Position numbers and translations under genes: made by a program | Notes under the pieces: model-generated | The model's database searches: none | The model's input: the letters and a program-made list of their open reading frames with translations, nothing else | What the model was told of the DNA's origin: nothing | Part shown: in pieces, positions 7,592-15,381 of the stretch | Position numbering within the stretch: the first letter of the stretch is position 1 | Layout of the letters: each line of letters opens with the position of its first letter | NCBI GenBank assembly: GCA_937950565.1 | Contig: CALFCS010000117.1 | Coordinates: 1-40,082 of the forward strand | Direction of reading: 5' to 3' | DNA: 40,082 nucleotides | Source of the DNA: an uncultured Lachnospiraceae bacterium | GTDB taxonomy: Bacteria > Bacillota > Clostridia > Lachnospirales > Lachnospiraceae

Positions 7592-8908
7592 CTAGTTTCT
7601 CACCACATCTTTATTTCTGCATACGGATAATAATATCCCCATATATAAATACGTAATCAGCAGATACGAATTCCCATTTGACAAAAATGGCATATAGAGA
7701 CCTCCGAATGGTACCATGCTAAAATTCATTGCCATATACAAGATGGTCTCGATACCTAAAAATAATACACATGCCAGGCTGACCATATATCCCAGCTGAT
7801 TTTTCTGCTTCCTTACCGTCCTGAGCAAAAATCCCCAGAAAACAATTACGAGCAGAGTGAGAAGAATCCCCGGCCACGTTCCGAGATACTTACACAGGAA
7901 CAGCCAGCAGTAATCATTTTTAATCGTATCTATCATATTCCCGGCAACCCCGGACGCGCCGGTTTTCACTTCCTGCGCCGCTTCTGCAACCACCTTAGCC
8001 ATATAATTATACTCTTGGTACTTTCCCGGATGAATCCATGCATCTATGCGCATCAGTTGATAATCTGCCAGGAATCTGCCATCGAATAATAAAATCCTTC
8101 CAAACACACACAGAAGTCCCAGGCCGAAAACCGCACCCCACAGGTAAAGATACAGCTTCTTACGCTCTCTGCCGAACCATCCTTTATAAATTGCCACATG
8201 AAGCAGAACAAAGGCGGTAAATCCAATTAAAATTATCATAACCAATGCAAAATTATATGCAAGGATAGCAAGCGGAATACACAGGCAGGCTCCGCTTTTC
8301 AGAAGTCCGTTCTTTCCCTGTCCGCGAAAATGATACAGTATCCCGGCATAGCATGGAAGAATCAGGTAAGATGCCTGTATAAGATGAGCGGGTCTCCCGT
8401 TGACTATCGGACCTGCCACAATACTACCCACAAGAATCACATTCGCCAGAATCCACAACACAACTGAATACTTCCCAATCACCGAATAATCCAGCCAGCA
8501 TATCAGAATCATGATGAAAATACCAATTACAATCGTCACTGCCTGCTTCCTCATTCCATCTCCAATCACAGACAGCAGCCATATTCCGGTTCCATCTGAC
8601 AATGGCCTTGCAGTTCTTGCAATCATCGCCTGCAGCAGGAACCCGGCAAGGCTAATTAGCAGAATCCCGGCCAGCACACCCCAGTTCATTTTCGGTCGAT
8701 GAATTCTGTCAAGGGCAACGCCTGCCTCTACCGGGTCTCCCATTTCCCGGACTGCCTCTTCCTCTGCTTCTGCCTCTGTCCTTCCTTCTGCCATAAATGC
8801 ACATTTCTGGTCCTCTATATGATCCTCCATCTCTTTTACAACCATCGGTCTTGCGCGCTTTGTGCGAATCTGCTCCTGTAATATGGAAAGGTAAGTGTTT
8901 CTATCCAT
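7592..8908 (-). CDS. SEDS (FtsW/RodA/SpoVE)-family membrane protein with N-terminal HAAS-type domain
   Basis: This 438-aa protein begins with a cytoplasmic alpha-helical segment (about 1-75: EQIRTKRARPMVVKEMEDHIEDQK...EAVREMGDPVEAGVALDRIHRP), which has the form of the HAAS/permease-prefix domain commonly found beside PadR regulators. About ten hydrophobic segments follow. The C-terminal part FGGLYMPFLSNGNSYLLITYLYMGILLSV matches the end of SEDS proteins (G-PLPFxSxGGSS-L). SEDS members are peptidoglycan glycosyltransferases. The usual extracellular DPxGxGYQ segment is replaced here by HPGKYQEYNYM, so catalysis is uncertain. It overlaps padR by 8 nt (ATG at 8908, GGGGGTG upstream), so the two are translationally coupled. 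Confidence 0.8.
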   Translation of the reverse strand: MDRNTYLSILQEQIRTKRARPMVVKEMEDHIEDQKCAFMAEGRTEAEAEEEAVREMGDPVEAGVALDRIHRPKMNWGVLAGILLISLAGFLLQAMIARTARPLSDGTGIWLLSVIGDGMRKQAVTIVIGIFIMILICWLDYSVIGKYSVVLWILANVILVGSIVAGPIVNGRPAHLIQASYLILPCYAGILYHFRGQGKNGLLKSGACLCIPLAILAYNFALVMIILIGFTAFVLLHVAIYKGWFGRERKKLYLYLWGAVFGLGLLCVFGRILLFDGRFLADYQLMRIDAWIHPGKYQEYNYMAKVVAEAAQEVKTGASGVAGNMIDTIKNDYCWLFLCKYLGTWPGILLTLLVIVFWGFLLRTVRKQKNQLGYMVSLACVLFLGIETILYMAMNFSMVPFGGLYMPFLSNGNSYLLITYLYMGILLSVCRNKDVVRN

Positions 8909-9236
8909 AACATACACCCCCAAGCACATTTGACACAGCCTTCGTATACTCCTTCCATTCTTCTTCCTTCACTTTTAGCTGCTTCCGACCTGCTTTCGTA
9001 AGCGCATAATACTTACGTGTCTTTCCCGACACCTCCTGCTCATAAGCCTCCACATACCCCTTTTCTTCCATGCCATGAAGAAGCGGATACAAAGTTCCGG
9101 CCTTCAATTCAAATACATTCTCCGACCGCTCCTTTAGCGTCTCTATCATCTCATACCCATACATATCCTTGTTCTCCAAAAGCTTAAGAAGAAGCATCAT
9201 GGTGCTTCCAGAAGACAGACTTTTATCAACTGCCAT
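8901..9236 (-). CDS. PadR-family transcriptional regulator
   Basis: A 111-aa PadR-like winged-helix protein. Family marks are KDMYGYEMIETL, the recognition-region GTLYPLLHGMEEKGYV and the wing KTRKYYALTKAGRKQL. The start at 9236 is preceded by AAAGGAGGAG; an in-frame ATG at 9257 lacks a site. It is the first gene of a two-gene operon with the SEDS-type protein and follows a promoter with two palindromes, so it probably represses its own operon. PadR proteins often sense small molecules or cell-envelope stress; the signal here is unknown. Confidence 0.93.
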   Translation of the reverse strand: MAVDKSLSSGSTMMLLLKLLENKDMYGYEMIETLKERSENVFELKAGTLYPLLHGMEEKGYVEAYEQEVSGKTRKYYALTKAGRKQLKVKEEEWKEYTKAVSNVLGGVCYG

Positions 9237-9259
9237 ATTTTTTCTCCTCCTTTTCAATT

Positions 9260-9320
9260 ATATATAGATTATCTATATATCTCTTGTCCGTATTATATAT
9301 AGATAATCTATATATGTCAA
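9260..9320 (-). promoter_or_regulatory. padR promoter with two 21-bp palindromic operators
   Basis: The minus strand has TTGACA (9315-9320), a 17-nt spacer and TATAAT (9292-9297), both consensus. Two palindromes with the half-site ATATATAGAT around a single central base lie at 9295-9315 (filling the spacer) and 9260-9280 (just after the start of transcription). Their centres are 35 bp apart. Binding by the adjacent PadR is inferred. Confidence 0.8.
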
Positions 9321-9369
9321 GTAAAATTAAGAAGAAAAAAGACAAATCGTTCGCATTAGCAAAAAGATT

Positions 9370-9471
9370 ATTCATAAAATCGATATTTTTATGCATAATT
9401 TCTGTATAATATGCATAATATAAAATTTTTTGCATTTTATTCTTGCATATTTATGTAACATGGTGTATAGT
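9370..9471 (+). promoter_or_regulatory. argG promoter with ArgR-like boxes
   Basis: On the plus strand TTGCAT (9443-9448), a 17-nt spacer and TATAGT (9466-9471) form the promoter. Upstream are two copies of TATGCATAAT (9390-9399 and 9410-9419) and further TTGCAT half-sites around 9429-9448. The sequence TTGCATATTTATG at the -35 resembles the one at the argC promoter. A second possible -10, TATAAT at 9405-9410, lacks a good -35. ArgR control is inferred from this sharing. Confidence 0.65.
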
Positions 9472-9536
9472 AGTCCTTGCGATTAAGAAAGTAACATAAT
9501 AAATGAAAAAATACATAATTTCAGGAGGATGATCAA

Positions 9537-10757
9537 ATGAAAGAAAAAGTTGTACTTGCATATTCAGGCGGACTGGACACTACGGCTATTATCCCGTGGT
9601 TAAAGGAAAATTTTGATTACGAAGTTATCTGCTGCTGCATCGACTGCGGACAGGGAGAAGAATTGGATGGACTGGAAGAAAGAGCTAAATTATCCGGTGC
9701 TTCCAAATTATATATTGAAGACATCGTAGATGAGTTCTGCGACGAATACATCGTACCATGTGTACAAGCACATGCTGTATATGAGAACAAATACCTGCTC
9801 GGAACTTCTATGGCACGTCCGGTAATTGCAAAACGTCTTGTTGAAATTGCAAGAAAAGAAGGCGCTTCCGCAATCTGCCACGGCGCTACCGGAAAAGGAA
9901 ATGACCAGATTCGTTTTGAGCTTGGTATCAAAGCACTTGCTCCGGATCTTAAAATTATTGCTCCATGGAGAATGACTGATGTCTGGACGATGCAGTCACG
10001 TGAAGAAGAGATTGCATACTGTAAGGCTCACGGCATCGATCTTCCGTTCGATGCAAGCCACAGCTACAGCCGTGACCGTAACTTATGGCACATCAGCCAT
10101 GAGGGCCTGGAACTGGAAGACCCGGCAAATGAACCAAACTATGAACACCTTCTTGTTCTTGGCGTGACACCTGAGAAAGCTCCTGATGAAGGAGAATATG
10201 TAACAATGACTTTTGAAAAAGGTGTACCAAAGAGCATCAACGGAGAAGAAATGAAAGTATCCGATATTATCCGCAAGCTCAATGAACTGGGCGGCAAACA
10301 TGGAATCGGTATCTGTGATATCGTAGAAAACCGTGTCGTAGGTATGAAGTCCCGTGGCGTATATGAGACTCCGGGCGGAACAATTCTTTACGAAGCACAC
10401 CAGCAGCTCGAAGAGCTTGTATTAGACCGTGCAACTTATGAAGTAAAGGAAGAAATGGGCAACAAGCTTTCCCAGATTGTATATGAAGGAAAATGGTTCA
10501 CCCCTCTTCGTGAAGCAGTTCAGGCATTTATTGAAAAGACACAGGAATATGTAACAGGTGAAGTAAAATTCAAGCTTTACAAAGGTAATATTATCAAAGC
10601 CGGAACAACTTCTCCGTATTCACTTTACAACGAATCTCTTGCAAGCTTTACGACCGGCGACTTGTATGACCACCATGATGCAGAAGGATTCATCAATCTG
10701 TTCGGTCTGCCTCTTAAGGTTCGGGCAATGAAAATGCAGGAAGTAGAAGGAAAATAA
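9537..10757 (+). CDS. argG: Argininosuccinate synthase
   Basis: ArgG (406 aa) joins citrulline and aspartate using ATP. It opens with the ATP-binding loop AYSGGLDTTAIIPWL (8-22) and contains the typical GATGKGNDQIRFE (about 118-130) and SHSYSRDRNLWHISHEG segments. AGGAGG lies 8 nt before the ATG. It stands alone on the plus strand; no argH follows within the window. A hairpin terminator ends the transcript. Confidence 0.97.
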   Translation: MKEKVVLAYSGGLDTTAIIPWLKENFDYEVICCCIDCGQGEELDGLEERAKLSGASKLYIEDIVDEFCDEYIVPCVQAHAVYENKYLLGTSMARPVIAKRLVEIARKEGASAICHGATGKGNDQIRFELGIKALAPDLKIIAPWRMTDVWTMQSREEEIAYCKAHGIDLPFDASHSYSRDRNLWHISHEGLELEDPANEPNYEHLLVLGVTPEKAPDEGEYVTMTFEKGVPKSINGEEMKVSDIIRKLNELGGKHGIGICDIVENRVVGMKSRGVYETPGGTILYEAHQQLEELVLDRATYEVKEEMGNKLSQIVYEGKWFTPLREAVQAFIEKTQEYVTGEVKFKLYKGNIIKAGTTSPYSLYNESLASFTTGDLYDHHDAEGFINLFGLPLKVRAMKMQEVEGK

Positions 10758-10785
10758 CATACCGATAAAATAGTATTGAAGCAAG

Positions 10786-10825
10786 AAACGGTATAGCATA
10801 ACGGCTATACCGTTTTGCTGTTTTT
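10786..10825 (+). terminator. Intrinsic terminator of argG
   Basis: Arms AAACGGTATAGC (10786-10797) and GCTATACCGTTT (10804-10815) pair perfectly over 12 bp with a 6-nt loop, followed by TGCTGTTTTT. Confidence 0.9.
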
Positions 10826-10871
10826 GAATTGTAATGTTTGAATTGTAAACAATAGTAATGTTCTATTGATA

Positions 10872-10909
10872 TTGAAATCTCCATCATTTTATGTTAGAAT
10901 GATGGAGAT
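10872..10909 (+). promoter_or_regulatory. fic promoter with perfect 12-bp dyad operator
   Basis: TTGAAA (10872-10877), a 17-nt spacer and TAGAAT (10895-10900) form the promoter. Arms ATCTCCATCATT (10877-10888) and AATGATGGAGAT (10898-10909) are perfect inverted complements separated by 9 nt, and cover the spacer and the -10. This is an operator-like position. The Fic protein has a winged-helix tail and may itself bind here; that is inferred. Confidence 0.75.
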
Positions 10910-10933
10910 AAACTCAAAATGAAGGAGATAGCT

Positions 10934-11980
10934 ATGAGAGCGTTTGACTATATAAAAGCACCGGAAAGCCTTTTGACACCAGAAATTGTTCAAATGACGG
11001 GAAGCATCCATGAGCATAAAGGCAGGCAGGAATTGTTCCTGGAAACAAATGTAGATGAGTTAAAACCCCTCCTTGAAGTTGCGCTGATCCAGAGTACCGG
11101 CGCTTCTAACCGGATTGAAGGAATCTTCACCAGTGATAAAAGGCTGGATGAGCTGGTTCGCCAAAAAGCGGAGCCACGTAACCGTTCCGAGCAGGAAATT
11201 GCCGGATACCGGGAGGTACTTGCCACAATCCATGAAAGCTACGAATATATTACTGTGCGCTCAAATGTAATTTTGCAATTTCACAGGGATTTATATTCCT
11301 ATTCACAGGGTGCGGCGGGCGGCAGCTATAAAAATTCTGATAATATCATTGCGGAAACAGACGTAGAGGGAAACAAAAAAACGAGGTTCATCCCTGTTCC
11401 CGCTTTCCAGACACCAGAAGCAATGGAAGAACTTTGCACAAAATTTATGGACGCATGGAACGCTGACAAGATTGATAAACTAATCCTGATCCCAATGTTC
11501 ATCCTCGATTTTTTATGCATTCATCCGTTCAACGATGGAAACGGGCGCATGAGCAGACTGCTTACGCTGCTGCTGTTTTATAAGGCAGGTTATATCGTAG
11601 GAAAATATGTCAGTATGGAAATGCTGATTGAAAAAACAAAGGAAACCTATTACGAGGCATTACAGGCAAGCTCTGATGGCTGGCATGACGGTGCGAACAG
11701 TTACGCGCCGTTCGTGAAATACTATCTGGGTATTATACTCAAGGCGTACAATGAGTTTGAGAACCGGGTAGAGCACCTGAAATACCGCCGCCTTTCCAAG
11801 CCGGAACGGATTCAGGCTGTCTTTGAACAGAAAATCGGCAAGATCACAAAGAAAGAAATTATGGAACTTTGCCCAGACATAAGCAAGGTCACGGTAGAGC
11901 GCACTTTAACAGCTTTAGTAAAAAGCGGTTATATTGCCAAAGTCGGGGCTGGCCCCTCTACTGGTTATGTCCGTATCTGA
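10934..11980 (+). CDS. Fic-family AMPylase-type protein with N-terminal inhibitory helix and C-terminal winged helix
   Basis: A 348-aa Fic protein. The active motif HPFNDGNGRMSR starts at H197, complete with the catalytic histidine, so nucleotide transfer (usually AMP from ATP to a hydroxyl) is expected. An inhibitory motif of the (S/T)xxxE(G/N) type, SNRIEG, lies at residues 58-63 (E62), making it a class II, self-inhibited Fic. The C-terminal 70 residues (KPERIQAVFEQ...ISKVTVERTLTALVKSGYIAKV) look like a winged-helix DNA-binding domain. The ATG at 10934 is chosen because AAGGAG stands 6 nt before it; the ATG at 10919 precedes that site. It is a single-gene unit between two terminators. The target protein is unknown. 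Confidence 0.9.
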   Translation: MRAFDYIKAPESLLTPEIVQMTGSIHEHKGRQELFLETNVDELKPLLEVALIQSTGASNRIEGIFTSDKRLDELVRQKAEPRNRSEQEIAGYREVLATIHESYEYITVRSNVILQFHRDLYSYSQGAAGGSYKNSDNIIAETDVEGNKKTRFIPVPAFQTPEAMEELCTKFMDAWNADKIDKLILIPMFILDFLCIHPFNDGNGRMSRLLTLLLFYKAGYIVGKYVSMEMLIEKTKETYYEALQASSDGWHDGANSYAPFVKYYLGIILKAYNEFENRVEHLKYRRLSKPERIQAVFEQKIGKITKKEIMELCPDISKVTVERTLTALVKSGYIAKVGAGPSTGYVRI

Positions 11981-12010
11981 ATTAAAGGAGCAGCTTCAGC
12001 AGACAGAAAC

Positions 12011-12040
12011 AAAGCCCCGGGGTGTCCCAGGGCTTTTATT
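12011..12040. terminator. Bidirectional intrinsic terminator between fic and the SLH gene
   Basis: Arms AAAGCCCCGGG (12011-12021) and CCCAGGGCTTT (12026-12036) pair except for one position around a GTGT loop. TTTTATTT follows on the plus strand, and GCTTTGTTTC on the minus strand. Confidence 0.85.
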
Positions 12041-12079
12041 TCTATCAGCGGTTGCTAACAGCAAAACCTTCCATTTCTT

Positions 12080-12829
12080 TTACAATAACATGTCTTTATT
12101 TCCGTACTCCTTAAATTCATCTTCATATGATTCAAAAAATCGCTGAAGCATAACAGCCGCCATTCCTCTAGTTACTGTGCCTTGTGGCTGTATCGTTTTC
12201 ACGCCATCATTTTCATAACCTTGTATAATTCCGTTTCCAACCATCCAATACATTGCGTCATAAGAATAATCCCTTACATCTCCTTTATCAGCAAAAGAAC
12301 CGAGTACGCCGGGATCCTTTTCGGGAATAAAAGAAAATGGAGCAACCGCCATAACAAAATTATATAATGACGTTGCGAAATCTTCCCTCGTAATATCATC
12401 TCCTACGCCGAAATTCCCATCCGCATATCCATTCATTATATGATATTTATTTACCCATTTTACATAATTCACATAATAGTCATATGGCTTATGCTTCATA
12501 CTTAAATCAACCTCGTTATTCACCAGCTCTTTATAAATTCTTCCAAAAATAACTGCTACATCCTGTCTTTGCAATTTTTCTCCTGGCAAAAAAAAGTTAA
12601 AATCCTCTCCGGATAAAACTCCCATAAAACCGGTTTCTCTCATAAACCCCGCAGCATCATAATACCAATCATTCGGCCATACATCAAAAAAAGGACCATC
12701 AAGATTTGCATTTTCATCTAAAGGTATGGGTTCTTCATCTACAATATTATCCCCATATGCAGATACATCCATTATTCCTGCAAAACTTAATAAAACAACT
12801 AAAGATAATGCTATTATTTTTTTCATCAT
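12080..12829 (-). CDS. Secreted protein with S-layer homology (SLH) domains
   Basis: About 249 aa with a clear signal peptide (MMKKIIALSLVVLLSFAGIMDVSA, cleavage likely after SAYG or DVSA). Three SLH-like segments can be traced: FFDVWPNDWYYDAAGFMRETGFMGVL (about 48-73), YVKWVNKYHIMNGYADGNFGVGDDITREDFA (about 122-152) and DAMYWMVGNGIIQGYENDG...TVTRGMAAVMLQRF (about 193-228). SLH repeats bind pyruvylated cell-wall polymers, which anchors proteins to the envelope. The start at 12829 has TGGAGGACGAG before it. It is the last gene of the run and lies 22 nt after lspA. No other functional domain is seen, so its role beyond cell-wall binding is unknown. Confidence 0.85.
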   Translation of the reverse strand: MMKKIIALSLVVLLSFAGIMDVSAYGDNIVDEEPIPLDENANLDGPFFDVWPNDWYYDAAGFMRETGFMGVLSGEDFNFFLPGEKLQRQDVAVIFGRIYKELVNNEVDLSMKHKPYDYYVNYVKWVNKYHIMNGYADGNFGVGDDITREDFATSLYNFVMAVAPFSFIPEKDPGVLGSFADKGDVRDYSYDAMYWMVGNGIIQGYENDGVKTIQPQGTVTRGMAAVMLQRFFESYEDEFKEYGNKDMLL

Positions 12830-12851
12830 CTCGTCCTCCATTCAATTTATC

Positions 12852-13313
12852 TTATTTCCGAAAGCATTTTGCTATCGCCACAAGAAAGGCACCAAGAACA
12901 ACATACAAATCCGCAAGATTTGCAGTCACTCTTGAAAGGAATTTATTTTTACACTTGACGCCGATATAATCAATAACCTTTCCCCGGATGAGCCTGTCAT
13001 AGATATTGCTGAGCGCCCCGGCGCTTACAAATGCCATTCCGATTTTTTTACACAGATTCCCCTTATGAAGAAAAACCCATACATCGTACAGTAGCACGCA
13101 AATCCCGGCCACCGCAGATTCCGCTTTTATAAATGCCGGATACTGTTCCAGGGAATTCAGGAAAAGTCCTTTGTTATGGACTTTTCTAAGTACAATTTTA
13201 GGGACAACCGTTTCACGTTCCTCGTTCTGCTGAAAGGTATCTTCTATATACTGTTTGATTCCCATATCCAGAACTGCCAGTACAAGAAACAGTCCCCCGA
13301 TTATCACAAACAT
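12852..13313 (-). CDS. lspA: Signal peptidase II family protein (divergent LspA)
   Basis: A 153-aa membrane protein with four hydrophobic segments. The two catalytic aspartates of lipoprotein signal peptidase appear as LSNIYDRLIRGKVIDYIGV (D106) and TANLADLYVVLG (D135). Compared with typical LspA the first motif reads SAGALSN in place of GGAxGN, and the N-terminal half (FQQNEERETVVPKIVLRKVHNKG) is unusual. It would remove signal peptides from prolipoproteins in the membrane. It begins 3 nt after the preceding small gene. Since this variant is divergent, another LspA may exist elsewhere and this one may serve a special substrate. Confidence 0.8.
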   Translation of the reverse strand: MFVIIGGLFLVLAVLDMGIKQYIEDTFQQNEERETVVPKIVLRKVHNKGLFLNSLEQYPAFIKAESAVAGICVLLYDVWVFLHKGNLCKKIGMAFVSAGALSNIYDRLIRGKVIDYIGVKCKNKFLSRVTANLADLYVVLGAFLVAIAKCFRK

Positions 13314-13316
13314 CCT

Positions 13317-13604
13317 TTACACTCCCTGAATTCTGCGTATTTCTTCTTTACATTTTTCTGTTTCTTCATCTCTTTTTTCGATTTCTTCACACTGCTTGGT
13401 ATAATCAAAGTCCGCCACTTCTCCATCCTTGAATTTGTCATATACCATACGCCCGATTTCCATAAGGTCTCTTTCATTTGCCCGCTTAAGAGACCGCATC
13501 CGGCTCCTGAGCTTCTCAATCTCAATTGTTTCTTCTGCTTTTTTTCCAATATCTCCTGCTATATCGGATATTTTCTTTCCTAAATCTTCAAAAAAATCAG
13601 CCAT
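13317..13604 (-). CDS. Small charged coiled-coil protein of unknown function
   Basis: 95 aa, beginning MADFFEDLGKKISDIAGDIGKKAEETIEIEKLRSR in part, then a strongly charged helix to the end (KQCEEIEKRDEETEKCKEEIRRIQGV). There is no signal peptide or membrane segment. The frame is open upstream to 13727 but that part overlaps the protease gene; the ATG at 13604 has GAGAGGAG in the right place. I recognise the general type from Lachnospiraceae genomes, where related small proteins carry a C-terminal zinc ribbon that this one lacks. No function can be given. Confidence 0.75.
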   Translation of the reverse strand: MADFFEDLGKKISDIAGDIGKKAEETIEIEKLRSRMRSLKRANERDLMEIGRMVYDKFKDGEVADFDYTKQCEEIEKRDEETEKCKEEIRRIQGV

Positions 13605-13626
13605 CTTCTGCACTCCTCTCTGTGTT

Positions 13627-15330
13627 TTACAAACTTCGCAGCCGGTCCAGGGACTGATACAGATCCATTCGTCCATATCCCCATTGCCGATTGGGGTACT
13701 CCGGGAGAATCCCCTGCTCCGCTCCAAGAATCAAAATATTCTTCACCTGACTAGTCGTTACCCCTGTGACGCTCGGCTGTTGTATGAGCCACTCCATAAT
13801 AAGAGCCGCCGCACCTGCCGTAATCCCCGCCGCAATACTGGAACCGCTACGCTTCACAAACCGCCCGTCCGTTCCGGCGCCTGTCACCTGAACTCCCGGC
13901 GCCGCAAGCTCCGGTTTGATTAATCTACTTCTAGTATAACCTCTGCCGGCATTAATATCAACACTATTCTCAACTGCATTATAATAGGAGACAGTTATCA
14001 CATCCCTGGTAGTTCCCGTATCTGTCAATGTAGTATCCGGATTCGCTTCCAGAAAATACACATCCCCGTCTATAAATTCCTTCATGGATGACCAGATGTG
14101 AAACTCCCCGCCCGAAATAAGAAGCGGTTCCACACCGACACGCCAGATTCCCTCCGCCGGATCCGTAAAACGGTAAAAAATAAGCTGTGAATCATTATTT
14201 TCCAGAAGAAACCGATACTCAATTTCTACCCGGGTCCTGTCAAATGCAAAGGTATAATCAAAACGACTTCCCTGCCGGATGGAAATGACAGGACTTCTTT
14301 CCCCTGAAGGCGAAACGAGATAGGTTGTCAAAATATTGGGAAGCTTTGTCCAAAGCTCCATAACAAAGCCTTCATTTCCTGATTCTACCCGAATCTCTGC
14401 TTCTTCTGTATCCGTATCAGAAGACAACACTCCATAATAATGATGTCTCTGCGCCGCCTCATTTCCCACACTGGCAACCACACAGCGATTCAGCGTATTG
14501 GCATAACGGTCCAGAATCCTAGACAGCATTGTTGTCCCATTGTGCCCGCCAAAATTACTTCCAAGCGCCAGACAAATCACAAGAGGCAGATTCTGTTTCC
14601 CCGCAAGCTGATGCAGATAATAAATTCCCTGCATAATATCATTTTCCTGAAAACAAACTGCATCCCCTTTAATGGCATAAAATTCTTTCAGATAATCTTT
14701 CGCTTCCTTTAGCTTTACCATCCCGATCACAGCCTTCGGCGCTGCGCCCTGAAACTGATTTTCCAAATCCTGGCTCCCCGCGGCAATACTTGCCAGAAAT
14801 GTCCCATGTCCATTCCTGTCAATACTCGGCACAATCCCCAACGGATTCTCCGAGCGGAGCGCCCGGTTAATCGTCTCCCTCGTATATTCACTTCCATACG
14901 CAAATCCCTCCGGTGACGGACCATCCTGAATGGTTTGGTCCCAGATGCCTGCAATACGGCTCCCTCCATTTATATCACGGAATATCCGGTTCTGATAATC
15001 AATCCCGGTATCTACAAATCCAATCATCACCCCGCTTCCCGACAGTTGAAGCGTCGGGTAATTCTGCACCGCACTAATCCCCGCTTTATTTATTGCATCC
15101 GTGTCTGTAAGCGCATAACAGCCGGGAATATTATTATACCCATACTGCTCAATCGTCACCTCCGGGGCAAATGTTTCATTCACATACACAGCACGGTAAC
15201 CAAATCCAAGCTCCTGCACACATGCCTGGCTCTGAGGAAATATAACATCTGTATCACTTCTGTAATCCGGGATAATAAAATCCCGGTAACTCTGGGACAA
15301 TATTTTCTCTCTGCATCCTTCTTCCGGCAT
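13627..15330 (-). CDS. Subtilisin-like S8 serine peptidase, Csp-like
   Basis: 567 aa with a complete catalytic triad: D107 in GFVDTGIDY, H175 in DRNGHGTFLAS and S498 in KRSGSSIAAGITAG. There is no signal peptide; residues 1-90 form a short leader. A long insert (about 290-450) between the oxyanion region and the serine resembles the beta-rich insert of the CspA/B/C germination proteases of clostridia, and the overall architecture fits that group, which commonly occurs in several copies in Lachnospiraceae. A germination role is not shown. The start codon lies directly after a terminator-like hairpin that contains its ribosome site. It precedes a small coiled-coil gene and lspA. Confidence 0.88.
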   Translation of the reverse strand: MPEEGCREKILSQSYRDFIIPDYRSDTDVIFPQSQACVQELGFGYRAVYVNETFAPEVTIEQYGYNNIPGCYALTDTDAINKAGISAVQNYPTLQLSGSGVMIGFVDTGIDYQNRIFRDINGGSRIAGIWDQTIQDGPSPEGFAYGSEYTRETINRALRSENPLGIVPSIDRNGHGTFLASIAAGSQDLENQFQGAAPKAVIGMVKLKEAKDYLKEFYAIKGDAVCFQENDIMQGIYYLHQLAGKQNLPLVICLALGSNFGGHNGTTMLSRILDRYANTLNRCVVASVGNEAAQRHHYYGVLSSDTDTEEAEIRVESGNEGFVMELWTKLPNILTTYLVSPSGERSPVISIRQGSRFDYTFAFDRTRVEIEYRFLLENNDSQLIFYRFTDPAEGIWRVGVEPLLISGGEFHIWSSMKEFIDGDVYFLEANPDTTLTDTGTTRDVITVSYYNAVENSVDINAGRGYTRSRLIKPELAAPGVQVTGAGTDGRFVKRSGSSIAAGITAGAAALIMEWLIQQPSVTGVTTSQVKNILILGAEQGILPEYPNRQWGYGRMDLYQSLDRLRSL

Positions 15331-15336
15331 AAAAAT

Positions 15337-15373
15337 AACACCTCACATACTTTTTTTCAGTATATGAGGTGTT
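15337..15373 (-). terminator. Terminator-like hairpin after clpX that sequesters the protease Shine-Dalgarno
   Basis: On the minus strand, arms AACACCTCATATACT and AGTATGTGAGGTGTT form a 15-bp stem with one G-U pair and a 7-nt A-rich loop, followed by ATTTTT and then directly the ATG of the protease gene. The 3' arm contains the only good ribosome site (GTGAGGTG) for that gene. It is therefore either a terminator for clpX, a translational switch, or both. Confidence 0.85.
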
Positions 15374-15381
15374 CTCTTCTG

